Under the pieces are notes generated by a model. It was not told the DNA's origin and ran no database searches. It saw only the letters and a program-made list of their open reading frames with translations. The position numbers and the translations under genes are program-made. A DNA stretch of 64,000 nt from Methanogenium cariaci JCM 10550. Lineage in GTDB: Archaea > Halobacteriota > Methanomicrobia > Methanomicrobiales > Methanomicrobiaceae. Where the stretch lies: positions 62,001 through 126,000 of the forward strand of contig NZ_BBBG01000006.1 of assembly GCF_001315945.1 (NCBI RefSeq), read 5' to 3'. Below, piece after piece: positions 40,031-50,101 of the stretch (positions are counted from its first letter, which is position 1; the number at the start of each line of letters is the position of its first letter).

Positions 40031-41237
40031 ATGAGTCCCATGCCGGAAGAAAACCCTTCAGAGATGATATACCTGAATAATGCCGCAACGAGCTGGCCGA
40101 AGCCACCGGGGGTTCGTGCTGCTCTGGGTGATTCCCTTGCCCGTCCGGTCTTTGGGTCCGGGCGGACGGCAGGGAGTCAGGGAGACGATTTTGTGACACA
40201 GGCACGCGAGGCACTTACCCGGTTTTTTAATGCGGGCCCGGAGGAGAACTGGATATGTACGCATAACGCGACCGATTCTCTCAATATGCTCATCCACGGA
40301 TTTCTCGCCGGGGGGGTGGAGGGGGGGCCCTGTCATGTGATCACAACTGCACTGGACCATAATTCCGTGCTGCGGCCGCTTTATGAACAGGAAAAACAAG
40401 GGCGTATCAGCCTGACCGTTGTCCCGTTCGAGAACGCCATCGTCTCCCCCCCCGACGCTGTCCTGAATGCAATCCGGCTGGATACCCGACTCATGGTCAT
40501 GAGTCACGGAAGTAATGTCCTCGGTTCTGTGCAGGATATTCAGGCGATCGGAGAGATACTCCATGAACATGGGGTGTATTTCATCGTCGACGGGGCACAG
40601 ACCGCGGGGCATATCCCGGTGGACCTCGGGAAACTCCCGGTGGATGCCTATGTCTTTACCGGGCACAAGGGCCTCTTTGGTGTACCGGGCACGGGGGGGG
40701 ATTTTACCTCCGCGACCCCGGACCGGGTGACGCCAATGCGCTTTGGCGGAACCGGGACAGACTCCTTTTCCCTTTTCCAGCCACAGGAGATGCCGGAGAA
40801 ATTTGAAGTGGGTACACCGAACTATCCCGGCCTTGCGGCGCTTGCGGCAGGCATTGCCTTTGTCGGTTCAGCAGGGACGAATGCCATCGCCGCAAAGGCG
40901 GAGCGGCAGACTGCATATATCATACAGGAACTCGCAAAAGAGTCCAACATGATCATCTATAATATGACTCCCCCCCATCTGCCTATCGTTGCATTCAACA
41001 TTGCGGGAATGGAGAACGACGACGTGGGGGGGTTCATTCTGGCCCGTGCCTATGGTGTGATCTCCCGGATCGGGTTACACTGTGCCCCCCCCTGGTGCAT
41101 CAGACACTCAACGGGGGGGGAACGGCTGTGTACGGCTCAGTCTCTCCTGGTTTACCACCGATGAGGAATGCAGGGCGGCGGCAAATGCGATACGGGAGGT
41201 GGCAGCGAATGCGCATTCTGCGCTCAGTCAGGCATAA
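40031..41237 (+). CDS. Cysteine-desulfurase-like class V aminotransferase, two frame breaks
   Basis: A PLP enzyme of the SufS/NifS type: YLNNAATSWPKPPGV at the N-terminus, THNATDSLNMLIHGF, VIVDGAQTAGHIPVD (as YFIVDGAQ), the PLP lysine in FTGHKGLFGVPGTG, and the RIGLHCAP loop with the catalytic Cys. The tail runs LVHQTLNGGNGCVRLSLSWF once the C8 at 41085-41092 and G8 at 41113-41120 are each reduced by two. Start at 40031 follows AGGAGG. It would release sulfur from cysteine for Fe-S clusters or thiolated cofactors, or act on selenocysteine; no iscU-like gene is next to it. About 400 residues. Confidence 0.83.
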
Positions 41238-41259
41238 ATCCTGTGCGGATGGTTCCCGG

Positions 41260-41577
41260 ATGAAGGAGTTTCTCCTCAGTGAACCGGTGACCGAGGATTT
41301 CTTTCTTTTTCTCAGGGATTTCGGACGCGTGGAGCGTCTTGCAAACGTCGGTGCCGGGTTTTATAAATTTGAGAAGACGGATTTCTTCTCGATCAAGGGT
41401 CTTGCCGGGGATACGACAGTTGAGGTGAGGTTCAGGCGGGAGGTGATGGATATCACGGTGGACTTCCTCTACGCCCTCTTTCATTTCTACCGGGACGGGA
41501 AACCGGATATCGATACGCTGAAACGGCGGGAGGCCGGTGTGGAAAGGCGGGTGAAGGAGTGCCTCTACGGGAAATGA
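41260..41577 (+). CDS. Conserved-looking hypothetical protein (105 aa)
   Basis: MKEFLLSEPVTEDFFLFLRD, then FYKFEKTDFFSIKGLAGDTT and a C-terminal YALFHFYRDGKPDIDTLKRR. No known motif. The fold looks mixed alpha/beta, soluble. It begins 22 bases after the desulfurase-like gene on the same strand and could be its partner, but nothing in the sequence shows this. An upstream start (41212) inside the desulfurase gene is less likely. Confidence 0.6.
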   Translation: MKEFLLSEPVTEDFFLFLRDFGRVERLANVGAGFYKFEKTDFFSIKGLAGDTTVEVRFRREVMDITVDFLYALFHFYRDGKPDIDTLKRREAGVERRVKECLYGK

Positions 41578-41657
41578 ATACCGTACGGGGGGGGTTCGCA
41601 TCTTCGTGTTTTTCCTTTTCAGCAGGTTTATTCACCCGGCAAACCCACTTCTGATAA

Positions 41658-41855
41658 ATGCAGAGCCAGATCACATGGGGGGGGATACTGTTCCTTGCGG
41701 CGGGCCTTGTGCTCACGCTCATCTCGGTAACAGTCATCCCGCTCTTTTTCCTCTTCTATGGAATTCCGTTGCTCGTCATCGGTGTCGCGCTCATCATCTT
41801 TCGGAGGAGGGAGGAGATCATCGAAGAGGCTGCAGACAGAGGATATAAGGAATGA
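41658..41855 (+). CDS. Small membrane protein (65 aa)
   Basis: Two membrane helices (GGILFLAAGLVLTLISVTVI; LFFLFYGIPLLVIGVALIIF) followed by a charged tail RRREEIIEEAADRGYKE. The last codons overlap the start of the YbjQ gene (ATGA), so the two form a unit. It may anchor or assist the YbjQ protein at the membrane. One Gly of ITWGG comes from a 7-base run. Confidence 0.68.
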   Translation: MQSQITWGGILFLAAGLVLTLISVTVIPLFFLFYGIPLLVIGVALIIFRRREEIIEEAADRGYKE

Positions 41856-42166
41856 TCATCACTACAACAGAACAGGTGCCTGGACATGAATACGAAATTC
41901 TTGGCATCGTCTCAGGAAACACGGTTCGTGCAAAGCACCTCGGCAAGGATATCATGTCAGGACTGAAGAGCATGGTCGGCGGTGAACTCCAGGAGTACAC
42001 AGACATGCTCTCCGATGCCCGCAAGGAATCAATTAACCGGATGATAAACGATGCAAAACGAATAGAGGCCGACGCTGTCGTAAATGTCCGGTTCACTACA
42101 TCCCAGACGACAGCCGGAGCAGCCGAGCTGCTGGCGTACGGGACCGCGGTGAAGCTGATCCGGTAA
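41852..42166 (+). CDS. YbjQ/UPF0145 family protein (104 aa)
   Basis: Complete. MIITTTEQVPGHEYEILGIV, then VRAKHLGKDIMSGLKSMVGG, ELQEYTDMLSDARKESINRM and ADAVVNVRFTTSQ: all typical of the YbjQ family, which forms pentameric rings of unknown function and is common in bacteria and methanogens. It overlaps the small membrane protein upstream. The final residues AYGTAVKLIR match the family end, and the length is normal. Confidence 0.87.
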   Translation: MIITTTEQVPGHEYEILGIVSGNTVRAKHLGKDIMSGLKSMVGGELQEYTDMLSDARKESINRMINDAKRIEADAVVNVRFTTSQTTAGAAELLAYGTAVKLIR

Positions 42167-42429
42167 CTCTGGCTCTTCGCTTTTTTCAGGTATCATTTTC
42201 ACCTATTTTCTGAAATCTTCATGAGGATACAGGGATGGCGTCTGCCGGATCTGAAGTCCCGGAAGGGGGGGGTGCAGCAGAGATCCGGACACCACAATGA
42301 ATATCCGTATCGAATGCTGGATTTCCCTTTGTGCCCTCTCACCAACCTTTATCATCTGATTTGAAGCATTACTTCAGGTAAATTTCATAACTGATTCTTT
42401 TATTCTGAACATATTTTGGTGACGCTACA

Positions 42430-43246
42430 ATGCATACAGGAACACAACATATTACATTTTCAGATTCCGGCAGGGGCGCTGTCCGGCATGCCCTGAAGAA
42501 TACCGAATGCACGGTTATTTCGCTCCCAGACGACCTGGGGGTCGGTCCCATCCACCCGTATGACAGTGCAACGAGAATTGATTTTTTCAGCGGGCTGTGT
42601 CCGGGAGGTGAATTTGCCGAATATGCAGATGAAATGAAGATATTATCTGACGCATTCTGGGAATCAGTATCGGAACCCTATGAGAAGAAAGTGGTCTGGT
42701 TTTCACGGCGTTCCACGATGGAATATGCAGGATTTCTGGAATTTTTGTCATGTCAGGATGATCTGTCCCGGATTGAAGTTGTCGACCTGACGGATGGAAT
42801 CACCGGTGAGGGTGCAGAGATGTATGGCGGAAAGCCCTACCGAATTGTCACGGATGCAATCGGTGCGATGAAACCGGAATGGATTGTTGCTGCACTCGGC
42901 ACATCCCGACCTCTGCGCGAGGATGAAATTGTATACTATCATGCCGTGTGGGCGAGACTGCAGGATGAAAATGCCAATCTCAGGACACTATGGAGGGGGG
43001 GGCAGCTGTATTCAGCTGAGGAGGATCTCTATGATGATTCTATCTGCGGTCTTGTTCCTGGAGAATGGAGATCTGCCGCACGGGTTGTTGGCGAAGCACT
43101 TGGAAAGTTAAGCGACGAATACCATCAGACCGGTGACCTCTACCTATACAGCAGATTACTGTATTTGGTGGATATGGGAACGATCACGTGCAGGGGGGGA
43201 CAAAAAGGCAATGCGTCTTCTCGAAGTGAAACAGAATCCTCGTTAA
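42430..43246 (+). CDS. DUF1835/DUF3658 protein, one frame break near the end
   Basis: THIHFSDSGRGAVRHAL-type opening (HITFSDSGRGAVRHALKN) and SLPDDLGVGPIHP are DUF1835 marks; the C-terminal half with LREDEIVYYHAVWARLQDEN and SAEEDLYDDSICG is the DUF3658-like part. The frame is lost at G7 43193-43199; six bases give ITCRGDKKAMRLLEVKQNPR and a stop at 43246. About 270 residues. Function of the family is unknown. It stands alone; the spacer upstream (42167-42429) has no gene. Confidence 0.75.
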
Positions 43247-43386
43247 TCCGTTGATACTCTCTCTGAGAGGTTCTGTTCCAATCATCTCCGTGGACGGAAT
43301 GGCCGCAGGGTGGCGGACGAAATAGGGCATGTGACGGGGGGGAATGCCATGTTATGTGCTATTGCATCAACATAGTGCATGTAGAT

Positions 43387-43890
43387 ATGGAGTCCGTTGC
43401 CGACATCCCCAAGAGAGACCGCTGCAAGATGGATGCTGATCGCATTCAGCGGTTCTTTGTCCGTCCCTTCTTTTTGAGTCTGACCATCGGCATCCCGTTC
43501 TGTGTCTTCAAGTTGCTCTTTGGTATCACGGCGGTTCGCATCGGTATGGACACATCGCCTAGCCTTGTCGGATTCGGCTGGCTCGTTATTGGGTGGGCAA
43601 TCGCCGACCTTCTAATGAACATCGGCAGGAGCATTCTCGACCTCGCCGGGCGGCCCGCATTCTTTGACTACTGCACGATTGCACAGGCTGGTCGTATCAT
43701 GGGGCGGCCACTTGTCTTTCTTGCGTTTGACACCTTTCTCTCCTTTGCTATCATCTGTTTTATGCTTTGGTCCGGGTGGATTACTGAGCTTTCCAGAGGT
43801 GAGGGCTATCTCTGGTATGCTGCCACCACCCTGAACCTGATCAGCCTATCGATGGTATCTCTCTATAATGAGGTGAGAAGGGATGGGTGA
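43387..43890 (+). CDS. Membrane protein of unknown family (167 aa)
   Basis: Four likely membrane segments: VRPFFLSLTIGIPFCVFKLL, FGWLVIGWAIADLLMNIG, LVFLAFDTFLSFAIICFMLW and YAATTLNLISLSMVSLYNEV. The N-terminus before the first helix is polar (ADIPKRDRCKMDADRIQ). The reading frame is open from 43354; ATG at 43387 is chosen for its position. No family recognised, and the neighbours (DUF1835 and RavA-like genes) give no hint. Contains no G/C run above five, so the frame is reliable. Confidence 0.6.
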   Translation: MESVADIPKRDRCKMDADRIQRFFVRPFFLSLTIGIPFCVFKLLFGITAVRIGMDTSPSLVGFGWLVIGWAIADLLMNIGRSILDLAGRPAFFDYCTIAQAGRIMGRPLVFLAFDTFLSFAIICFMLWSGWITELSRGEGYLWYAATTLNLISLSMVSLYNEVRRDG

Positions 43891-44221
43891 GGTCATGGTT
43901 GGGATGAAGCAGAAATCACCTGAGTATTTAGCACAGGTATGGTTCACAATCAGTGTCTAAGCATAGCGTTTATTGAATCAATGCATTTTCATTTATTAGA
44001 TAAATTTATGCCTTGTGTCGACCATAGGATCCTGCAGTATTTATTATGTGGTCATTTTCTAAAAGAAAAGTTTTGCATTTTCGATCTTCGCAGATAATGC
44101 CCATCCGGTGATTATTGAACGTCTTTTCGGAGAGGTTCCATGGTCCGGTGCCCCCCCATCCGGATGGTGGCTGTGTACTGGATAATCGGTCGAATACATC
44201 AGGTCAGAATGAGGTGATGTG
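43891..44221. other. Spacer upstream of the RavA-like gene
   Basis: About 330 bases with no gene. ATAAATTTATG at about 44002 and a T-rich stretch near 44050 could belong to a promoter. A GAGGTGAT ribosome-binding site precedes the start at 44222. Confidence 0.4.
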
Positions 44222-45740
44222 ATGAAGGAAAAATTAAAATTATTAATCGAAGCATATCAGGGGTATTTTGTTGAGCGGGAAGATGAAATCAGGGGGGGTG
44301 CATTTCTGGCAATTCTTGCCAATGAAAACCTGCTCTTTCTCGGTCCACCGGGGACGGGGAAGACATATCTGGCACAGAACATATGCGGCAGCATCAGTGG
44401 TGCTGAATTTTTTTATTACCTTCTGACGCACGTTACCACATCTGAAGAACTCTTTGGGCCGTTGTCACCGAAAGCGCTTGAGGGGGGGGATGAATTCAGA
44501 AGAAAGATGGAGGGATGCCTGCCCACCTCCCATATCGGATATCTTGATGAAATTTTCCAGGCGAACGGTTCGGTACTGAATGGTCTTTTAACCATACTCA
44601 ACGATCGCACATTCCACAATGGGCCTGAAGTTGTTGACACCCCCCCCTTCTTTCAGTTTTCGGTGCCTCAAACGAGCTTCCTGAGACTGATGAAAATGGA
44701 GATGCCCTCTATGACCGATTTCTCTTCAGATATGAGGTGAAACCCATCACCGTTGAGGAAAACCTCTGGAAGGTGATCTTTGAAAACTCTGAGAATTTTT
44801 TGCCGTCGGTGAATCTATCGGTCAGTGAAATTCTTGAGATCAGAGAACAGGCAAAGAGCGTCGGTTTTTATGACGATGTCATGGATATCCTGATGGCAAT
44901 CCGGCGTGAGTTGAGGGAAAAGGCCGGGATGATAGGACATGGGCATATATCTCGGACCGCCGCTGGAAAAAGATTGTGAATGTGCTGAAAGTGGCTGCGG
45001 CAACCCAGGGTCATGACAAAGTGAGCCGCTCCATGCTTCTCATACTGGAGCATCTGTTGTGGGATCATCCTGAGCAGAAACTGGCAGTCCGACGCATCAT
45101 TATTGAATTGACCCTATCCGGTGGGAGGAGTTTTGATGCTATTGAGGATGAGATGACGCGGCTTGATCCGGAAAACTATGCATTTTCCAAGAAAACGATA
45201 ATACTTCCTCAGACAGTTATATTCAGGAAGAATGATAATTCGTCTGGCACTGGATCTGCTTCATCCGGGAATGTGAAAATACTCTCGACACTGACTGACG
45301 TTATCGTTGCTGGCAGATCGAGATACTGCAACGATTCCATCTGTAATTTTACCATGAATTATGAGAATTACACGTATGAAGGATTAATGGAAGCCCTTCT
45401 TGAGGAATATGGCATTTGTCCGGAATCACAGATACGGGACTCGTTTATTGACTATGAATATATGGTTGGGGGGGAGATCCGGGATGAGTTTCTTGATCTG
45501 AAACGATATGATGCAGATTATTTTAGCCATTATAAACGGGATCTGGAAGATAATATATGGGTTAATGCCCGTGATGTTGACGAGGTGGTCATTTATCATC
45601 AGAAGAAGATGTCTGAAATGGACCGTCTGGACAGGGAAATATCAAAAGCTGAACAGATATCCCCTGAATATGTGTTAACGAAGGATGGTAGAAATTATCA
45701 GAGTTTGGATCAACGAAACAACCGGGCCGCAGACCATTGA
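44222..45740 (+). CDS. RavA-like MoxR-type AAA+ ATPase, two frame breaks
   Basis: Walker A FLGPPGTGKTYLAQNICG, THVTTSEELFGPLSPKAL, Walker B HIGYLDEIFQANGSVLNGLL, arginine finger region ALYDRFLFRYEV after repair, and the winged part IS-DRRWKKIVNVLKVAAAT that marks RavA. The breaks are at C8 44640-44647 (six expected; DTPLLSVFGASNELP) and G3 44941-44943 (four expected; GHGAYISDRRW). About 505 residues, normal for RavA. RavA normally pairs with the vWA protein ViaA encoded next to it; no such gene follows here. The C-terminus is charged, ending in a low-complexity tail. Confidence 0.82.
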
Positions 45741-45911
45741 ACCGGGTTTGAATATTCCGGATCTGTTGAATCCCTCAACGATTTTTATAACAACGAACAT
45801 GATTGACAGAAACCTGAAATGGGCAGTTCCCATCGGGCAGGTGAGATATTGAGATCATAATGGAATGGACTCAAAAAGGCTGAATTGTAAAAAGAAGACA
45901 TGTCCCTCAAC

Positions 45912-46730
45912 CTAAAGAGCTTTAACGTTTACATTTCCGTTTGTATTCTCTATTGTTATTTTATCCCCTCCGTTTCCTAACACTCCTTCCATGTGAGTTA
46001 CTTCTGTCCTCGTGAAATTCAGTGCGATCCCTTTCACCGAAATGATCCCATTCGTTGTTTTCATCTCAATCGCGGCGTTGAGTGACGGGTTTATGGAAAC
46101 GGTGATTTCTCCGTTGATGGTTTTTATCGTGGCACCGTTCCTGATATCGTATATCTCTGCAACAATATTTCCGTTGGAAACCTCCAGCTCGTCAATTCCC
46201 GTTGTTTCCCTGATCTCTATATTGCCATTATCTACCCGTGCCGACACGTAGCCATCGACATTGTTCATTGTTATCTCTCCATTGGAACATGATGCTGACA
46301 TGTCCCCCCCTTTGGTGCCTGAAATCCGAATCTCTCCGTTCGATTGTTCAACGGAATCAACGGTGACATTAGTGGGAACGGTAATGTCCATATCAACAGA
46401 TACCATTGGAGGGATGACTGTCAGGGATGTTGCCTTTATTGTGATCTCATTGTTGTTTTTGATGGCAGTTATTTCAATGTTTTCCAGTTCATCCTCGCCG
46501 AAACGACTCTTCTTAGTGGTGTTCAGTGTGATGGTATCACCCTCCCGGCTATTGATTGAAATCTGACCGTTACTATTGACAACTCTCAATATGGTACTGT
46601 CATCTGCTTCATATTCGTCATCGAATTGTGCGGTCACTTCTGGCCCCCCCGGTCCGAGATCTGTACATCCGGGAATGGCAGCGGCGAGGAATAGTGCCAA
46701 AAACAAAGTTGTAAATTGAATTTTTTTCAT
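45912..46730 (-). CDS. DUF4097-type lipoprotein (beta-helix adhesin-like)
   Basis: Complete. Lipoprotein signal (IQFTTLFLALFLAAAIPGC) and then repeated short strands with N-G-x-I/V-x-I periodicity: SNGEIRISGTKGG, SCSNGEITMNNVDGYVSARV, DNGNIEIRETTG, VSNGNIVAEIYD, TINGEITVSIN, TTNGIISVKG. This is the DUF4097 right-handed repeat. It should sit on the outer face of the membrane. Function is not known. Preceded by AAAGGAGA and a TATA-like GATATATAG about 45 bases upstream. About 272 residues. Confidence 0.83.
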   Translation of the reverse strand: MKKIQFTTLFLALFLAAAIPGCTDLGPGGPEVTAQFDDEYEADDSTILRVVNSNGQISINSREGDTITLNTTKKSRFGEDELENIEITAIKNNNEITIKATSLTVIPPMVSVDMDITVPTNVTVDSVEQSNGEIRISGTKGGDMSASCSNGEITMNNVDGYVSARVDNGNIEIRETTGIDELEVSNGNIVAEIYDIRNGATIKTINGEITVSINPSLNAAIEMKTTNGIISVKGIALNFTRTEVTHMEGVLGNGGDKITIENTNGNVNVKAL

Positions 46731-46825
46731 CATGGTCTCCTTTGATACCTGAGATAGAACTACCTATATATCAAATGATCCGGAGATTTTGTGAACACCG
46801 CTGTCCACTCAAAATAACCATCCTC

Positions 46826-47684
46826 TCAGCGCAACAGATAGTGAACCGTCCACTGGGAGTATCTGAAGAGTCCAATTCGTGAAAAGATCTTCAGCCAGCC
46901 GAGTTTCTTCTCTCCGGAATCGAAATAGGACCAGTCATCGAGCAACTGAATCCCCTGGTGCCACTCCTCCATCTCCCTGCTGTGGCGGATGCCGGAACGA
47001 AGGCTGCATCCTTCCCGAGGTGCAGGCGGCGCCTCATCTTGTGCTCCACGATCGTTTTCAGCGGTTTTCTGACCCATATCGAGTTCACCATCTCGCAGAC
47101 GAGCTCAGATCCGGGAAATCTTTTCTGGAGCGTAAGCACCAGTGATTTGACTGCCTCTGCCTCGAGGTACATAAAGACACCTTCCGCCATGAACAGAAAC
47201 GGGCCCGTATGGCTGGATACAACGGACATCCATCCCTCATCCAGCACCGAAGATGCGATCAGGTGGTAACGGTCTGTTTCCGCAAAGAATTGCTTTTTGA
47301 TATCGATGACTTCGGGAAGATCGAGATCATAGAAGTGCACCGTGCCGTTGTCTGTACGCAGGAAGCGGGAATCCAGCCCGCATCCGATATTCACCACAAC
47401 ACCGTGGGGGGGGATTGCGCCAGAAATTCCAATACATATTGATCATATTTTTTGGCACGGATGGCGATATGCACTACCAGCATGGGGTCCAGCGTGCTTT
47501 CCACCAGCATCCGTTCCAGCGGATCGTCGGAGTGGGAAAGGATTGAATTGAGTCTGGCGGTGACTTCGACAGATTTCGGATCGTATAGGATCGGGTCCGC
47601 CGACTGGGTTTCGATGGCATGGCAGTAGAGGGTGACAAGCGAGGTGGCGGCCACATCCCCCCCGATTGCGATTTCCCGGACCAT
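46826..47684 (-). CDS. LCM/Ppm-type SAM-dependent methyltransferase, two frame breaks
   Basis: Leucine-carboxyl-methyltransferase family: YCHAIETQSADPILYDPKS at the N-terminus, SAM motif VVNIGCGLDSRFLR, then VHFYDLDLPEVIDIKKQFF, SHTGPFLFMAEGVFMYLE. The frame breaks at G7 47406-47412 (six expected) inside SPHGVVVNIGCG and at GG 47002-47003 (three expected; KDAALRSGIRHSREMEEW). C-terminus LLDDWSYFDSGEKKLGW and RYSQWTVHYLLR. Small-molecule O-methylation is the usual role in prokaryotes; the substrate here is unknown. Start MVREIAIGGDV chosen because family members begin there. Confidence 0.78.
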
Positions 47685-48116
47685 GTTTCTCTCCCCCCCA
47701 CTCCCTCGCATGGGGGGGAACGCATCCGCAGAGGATAAAAGTAGCTGTGAGTTTTCTCTCTATGACCCCCCCCTATGTGGGGAATCGGGGAGTAAAATGG
47801 ACGTATTTTCTGCACCGATGTATTGCCGGAAAAATACGATTGGAATGCATTTTATTTGCTAAAATAATGATTTTTTGAGGACTATTATGCGGTTGCTATT
47901 GGCAGGTATTTTGAAAGGATGTATGGGGGGGTGTCTTTGGGTGTGATAGGGTCGCTCCGGGCTTCTGTGTGGATGCGTTTTTCCGGTTTATTGGCCATTT
48001 TTGGGTTATTTATGTGTTGCTTAACCTGGTGACAGGATTCTGTATTGATTTTTTAGTTAGGGGGGGATGATTATAGGTCTGCAGAAAACAGAGTTACTGC
48101 AGAGGTCACTCATACT
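47685..48116. other. Spacer between methyltransferase and trpF
   Basis: About 430 bases, T- and G-rich, with G/C runs that could pair: CCCCCCC at 47694 and GGGGGGG at 47711 around ACTCCCTCGCAT, and ATGACCCCCCCCTATGTGGGG at about 47763. No gene is supported; a 19-codon frame from 47887 lacks any support. Confidence 0.4.
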
Positions 48117-48722
48117 ATGCGAATAAAGATCTGTGGTATCACCACACCTGAGGATGCAATAGCGGCAGTTGCGGCTGGTGCAGATGCGATCGGTGTGATC
48201 TCCTGTTCCCCCGAATCGCGGCGCAACCTGCCGGATACCCGGGTGCGGGAGATATTTTCTGCGGTTGGTGCTGGCGTAGTCCGTGCGATTGTCACCCATA
48301 CCACCGACCCGGATGAACTTCAGGCCGTCTGTGCACTTTGCCCTGATGAGATTCAGATGAGTTATCCGTTTCCCCGTTCGATGGTGCCCTCTTCGATTCG
48401 TGTTGTCCGGGTCATATCACCCAGCATGCCGGTGCCGGATGATTGCGACGGGGGGGTCATCGTCGATGCGAGTATGGGGAAGGGAAAACGGTATGATCCT
48501 GCATATTCGGTTTCCGTGAGAAAACGGGCGAAGGTTCCGGTCTATCTTGCAGGAGGTCTGACACCGGAAAACGTCAGTGAGGCCGTGCGGTCCATCTGTC
48601 CGGACGGGGTGGATGTGGCGACCGGCGTTGAAGTGTCACCCGGTGTTAAAGACCATATTAAAATCCGTGCCTTTATCCGGGCGGTACGGGACGCGGAAGC
48701 CTCACGCAAAAAATGTGAATGA
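48117..48722 (+). CDS. trpF: Phosphoribosylanthranilate isomerase
   Basis: Complete, 201 residues. Catalyses the third step of tryptophan synthesis, an Amadori rearrangement. KICGITTPEDAIAAVAAGAD at the N-terminus with the catalytic Cys, DGGVIVDASMGKGKRYD with the acidic base, VYLAGGLTPENVSEAV and GVDVATGVEVSPG with the phosphate-binding turns. The usual Gly-x-Val/Phe-F in strand two reads GVISC-SPES. It is an orphan, not in a trp operon in this window, and converges on glmM; the two genes barely miss or overlap at 48722-48740. Confidence 0.9.
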   Translation: MRIKICGITTPEDAIAAVAAGADAIGVISCSPESRRNLPDTRVREIFSAVGAGVVRAIVTHTTDPDELQAVCALCPDEIQMSYPFPRSMVPSSIRVVRVISPSMPVPDDCDGGVIVDASMGKGKRYDPAYSVSVRKRAKVPVYLAGGLTPENVSEAVRSICPDGVDVATGVEVSPGVKDHIKIRAFIRAVRDAEASRKKCE

Positions 48723-48737
48723 AAAGAGAGGCCGCAT

Positions 48738-50101
48738 TCAGGGGAGATGATTGAGGTAATTTCATCCCTGAAAGTTTCCGCTTCCTTCCCGGTCTCCGCT
48801 TCGACATAGAGACGCATGAAGGGTTCTGTGCCGGAGGGACGGAGGAGTGCCCACATCCCCTTTCGGTTGATTCTGACACCATCCGTTAGATCGAGGGCGT
48901 CGCCTGCAAAGGCTTCTTTTGCTTTTATCAGGAGTGCCTGTGGTGACTCGGTGTGAATCTTATCCTTTAGCATGGTGTGGGGGGGCGGCAGCGTCGCCCG
49001 GAGCTCGCTGAGTGTTTTTCCGCTTGATTTCAGGAGTGCCACCATCGTTGCGGCGGTCATCGCGCCGTCACGGCAGTGCTGGTGGCCCGGAAGAATGAGA
49101 CCGCCGTTTCCTTCCCCGCCGAAGACCACGGTCTTGCCTTCTGCTGTAAGAGCAAGCATCCGCCGTGCAACAGAGATGCTTCCGACCCGGGTGTAGTCAA
49201 CATGGGAACCGGTCTCTTCTGCAATCTGTTCTGCAAGGAATGATGTGCTGACCGGTGTTACGACAATGCCGGGGGTCTCAGAGCAGATGAACCGTTCAAC
49301 AAGGGCAAACTGTTCGTTTTCCTCGAGGTATTCTCCGGTTTCATCGACAAAGACCGCCCGGTCCGCATCACCGTCATGGGCGACACCGAAGGCAGCACCG
49401 GTCTGGCGCACCAGTTCTGCCATCGGCTGCAGACCTTCCGGTGACGGCTCCGGCATTCTGCCCGGAAATGTCCCGTCCATCATACCGTTGATGGTGACCA
49501 CGCGGCACCCCCCCATCTTTGTGAGCACCTGCGGGGTGCTCTCACAGGCAGGGCCCGAACCAGGGTCGGCGACAACGGTCATCCCGTCCGCGGTGATGTC
49601 GTTCCAGTACTCGGCAACGGCATCGATATACTCGTTTACCATTTCCGGCGCGGAAGTGAGGGTGCCCATCTTTTCCCATCCTGCGAGGGTGAACTCTTCT
49701 GCAAAGAGGTGCTGTTCGAGGCGGATGGTCTGGGCATCGTCCATCTCGGTACCGTCGCCTTCGATGATCTTCACTCCGTTATATTCCGGCGGATTGTGGG
49801 ACGCGGTGATGACGGCACCGGCATCACAGTGTTCGCGCACCAGATATTGGACCGCAGGGGGGGTGGGAAGCACACCGAGGTCAACGACATCGCACCCGGT
49901 TGCAAGCAGTCCCGCGATCACTGCACGGGAGAGTGCCGGGCCGGATGTGCGGGTGTCGCGCCCCCCCACACCAATACGCCCATTTCTCATCGTTCCCAGC
50001 GCCATTCCTATCTTCATCACCAATTCAGGGTTCATCTCTTTACCGATGATACCCCCCCGGACTCCGTTTGTTCCGAACAGTTGTTTATCAGGCGTTTCCA
50101 T
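48738..50101 (-). CDS. glmM: Phosphoglucosamine mutase-type phosphohexomutase
   Basis: Alpha-D-phosphohexomutase: LFGTNGVRG at the start, active serine loop TASHNPPEYNGVKI, metal loop DGDADRAVF, sugar loop GEGNGG and phosphate loop RPSGTEPFMRLYVE. It would convert glucosamine-6-P to glucosamine-1-P or a similar sugar phosphate for envelope glycans. The open frame runs on to 48542 antisense to trpF (519 codons), but a C4-to-C5 change at 48741-48744 gives ...ITSIISP and a stop, 454 residues, the family length; I ch​ose that end. VRGGII, VGGRDTRTSG and LPTPPAV each contain an extra residue from 7-base runs in otherwise conserved motifs. Confidence 0.86.
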
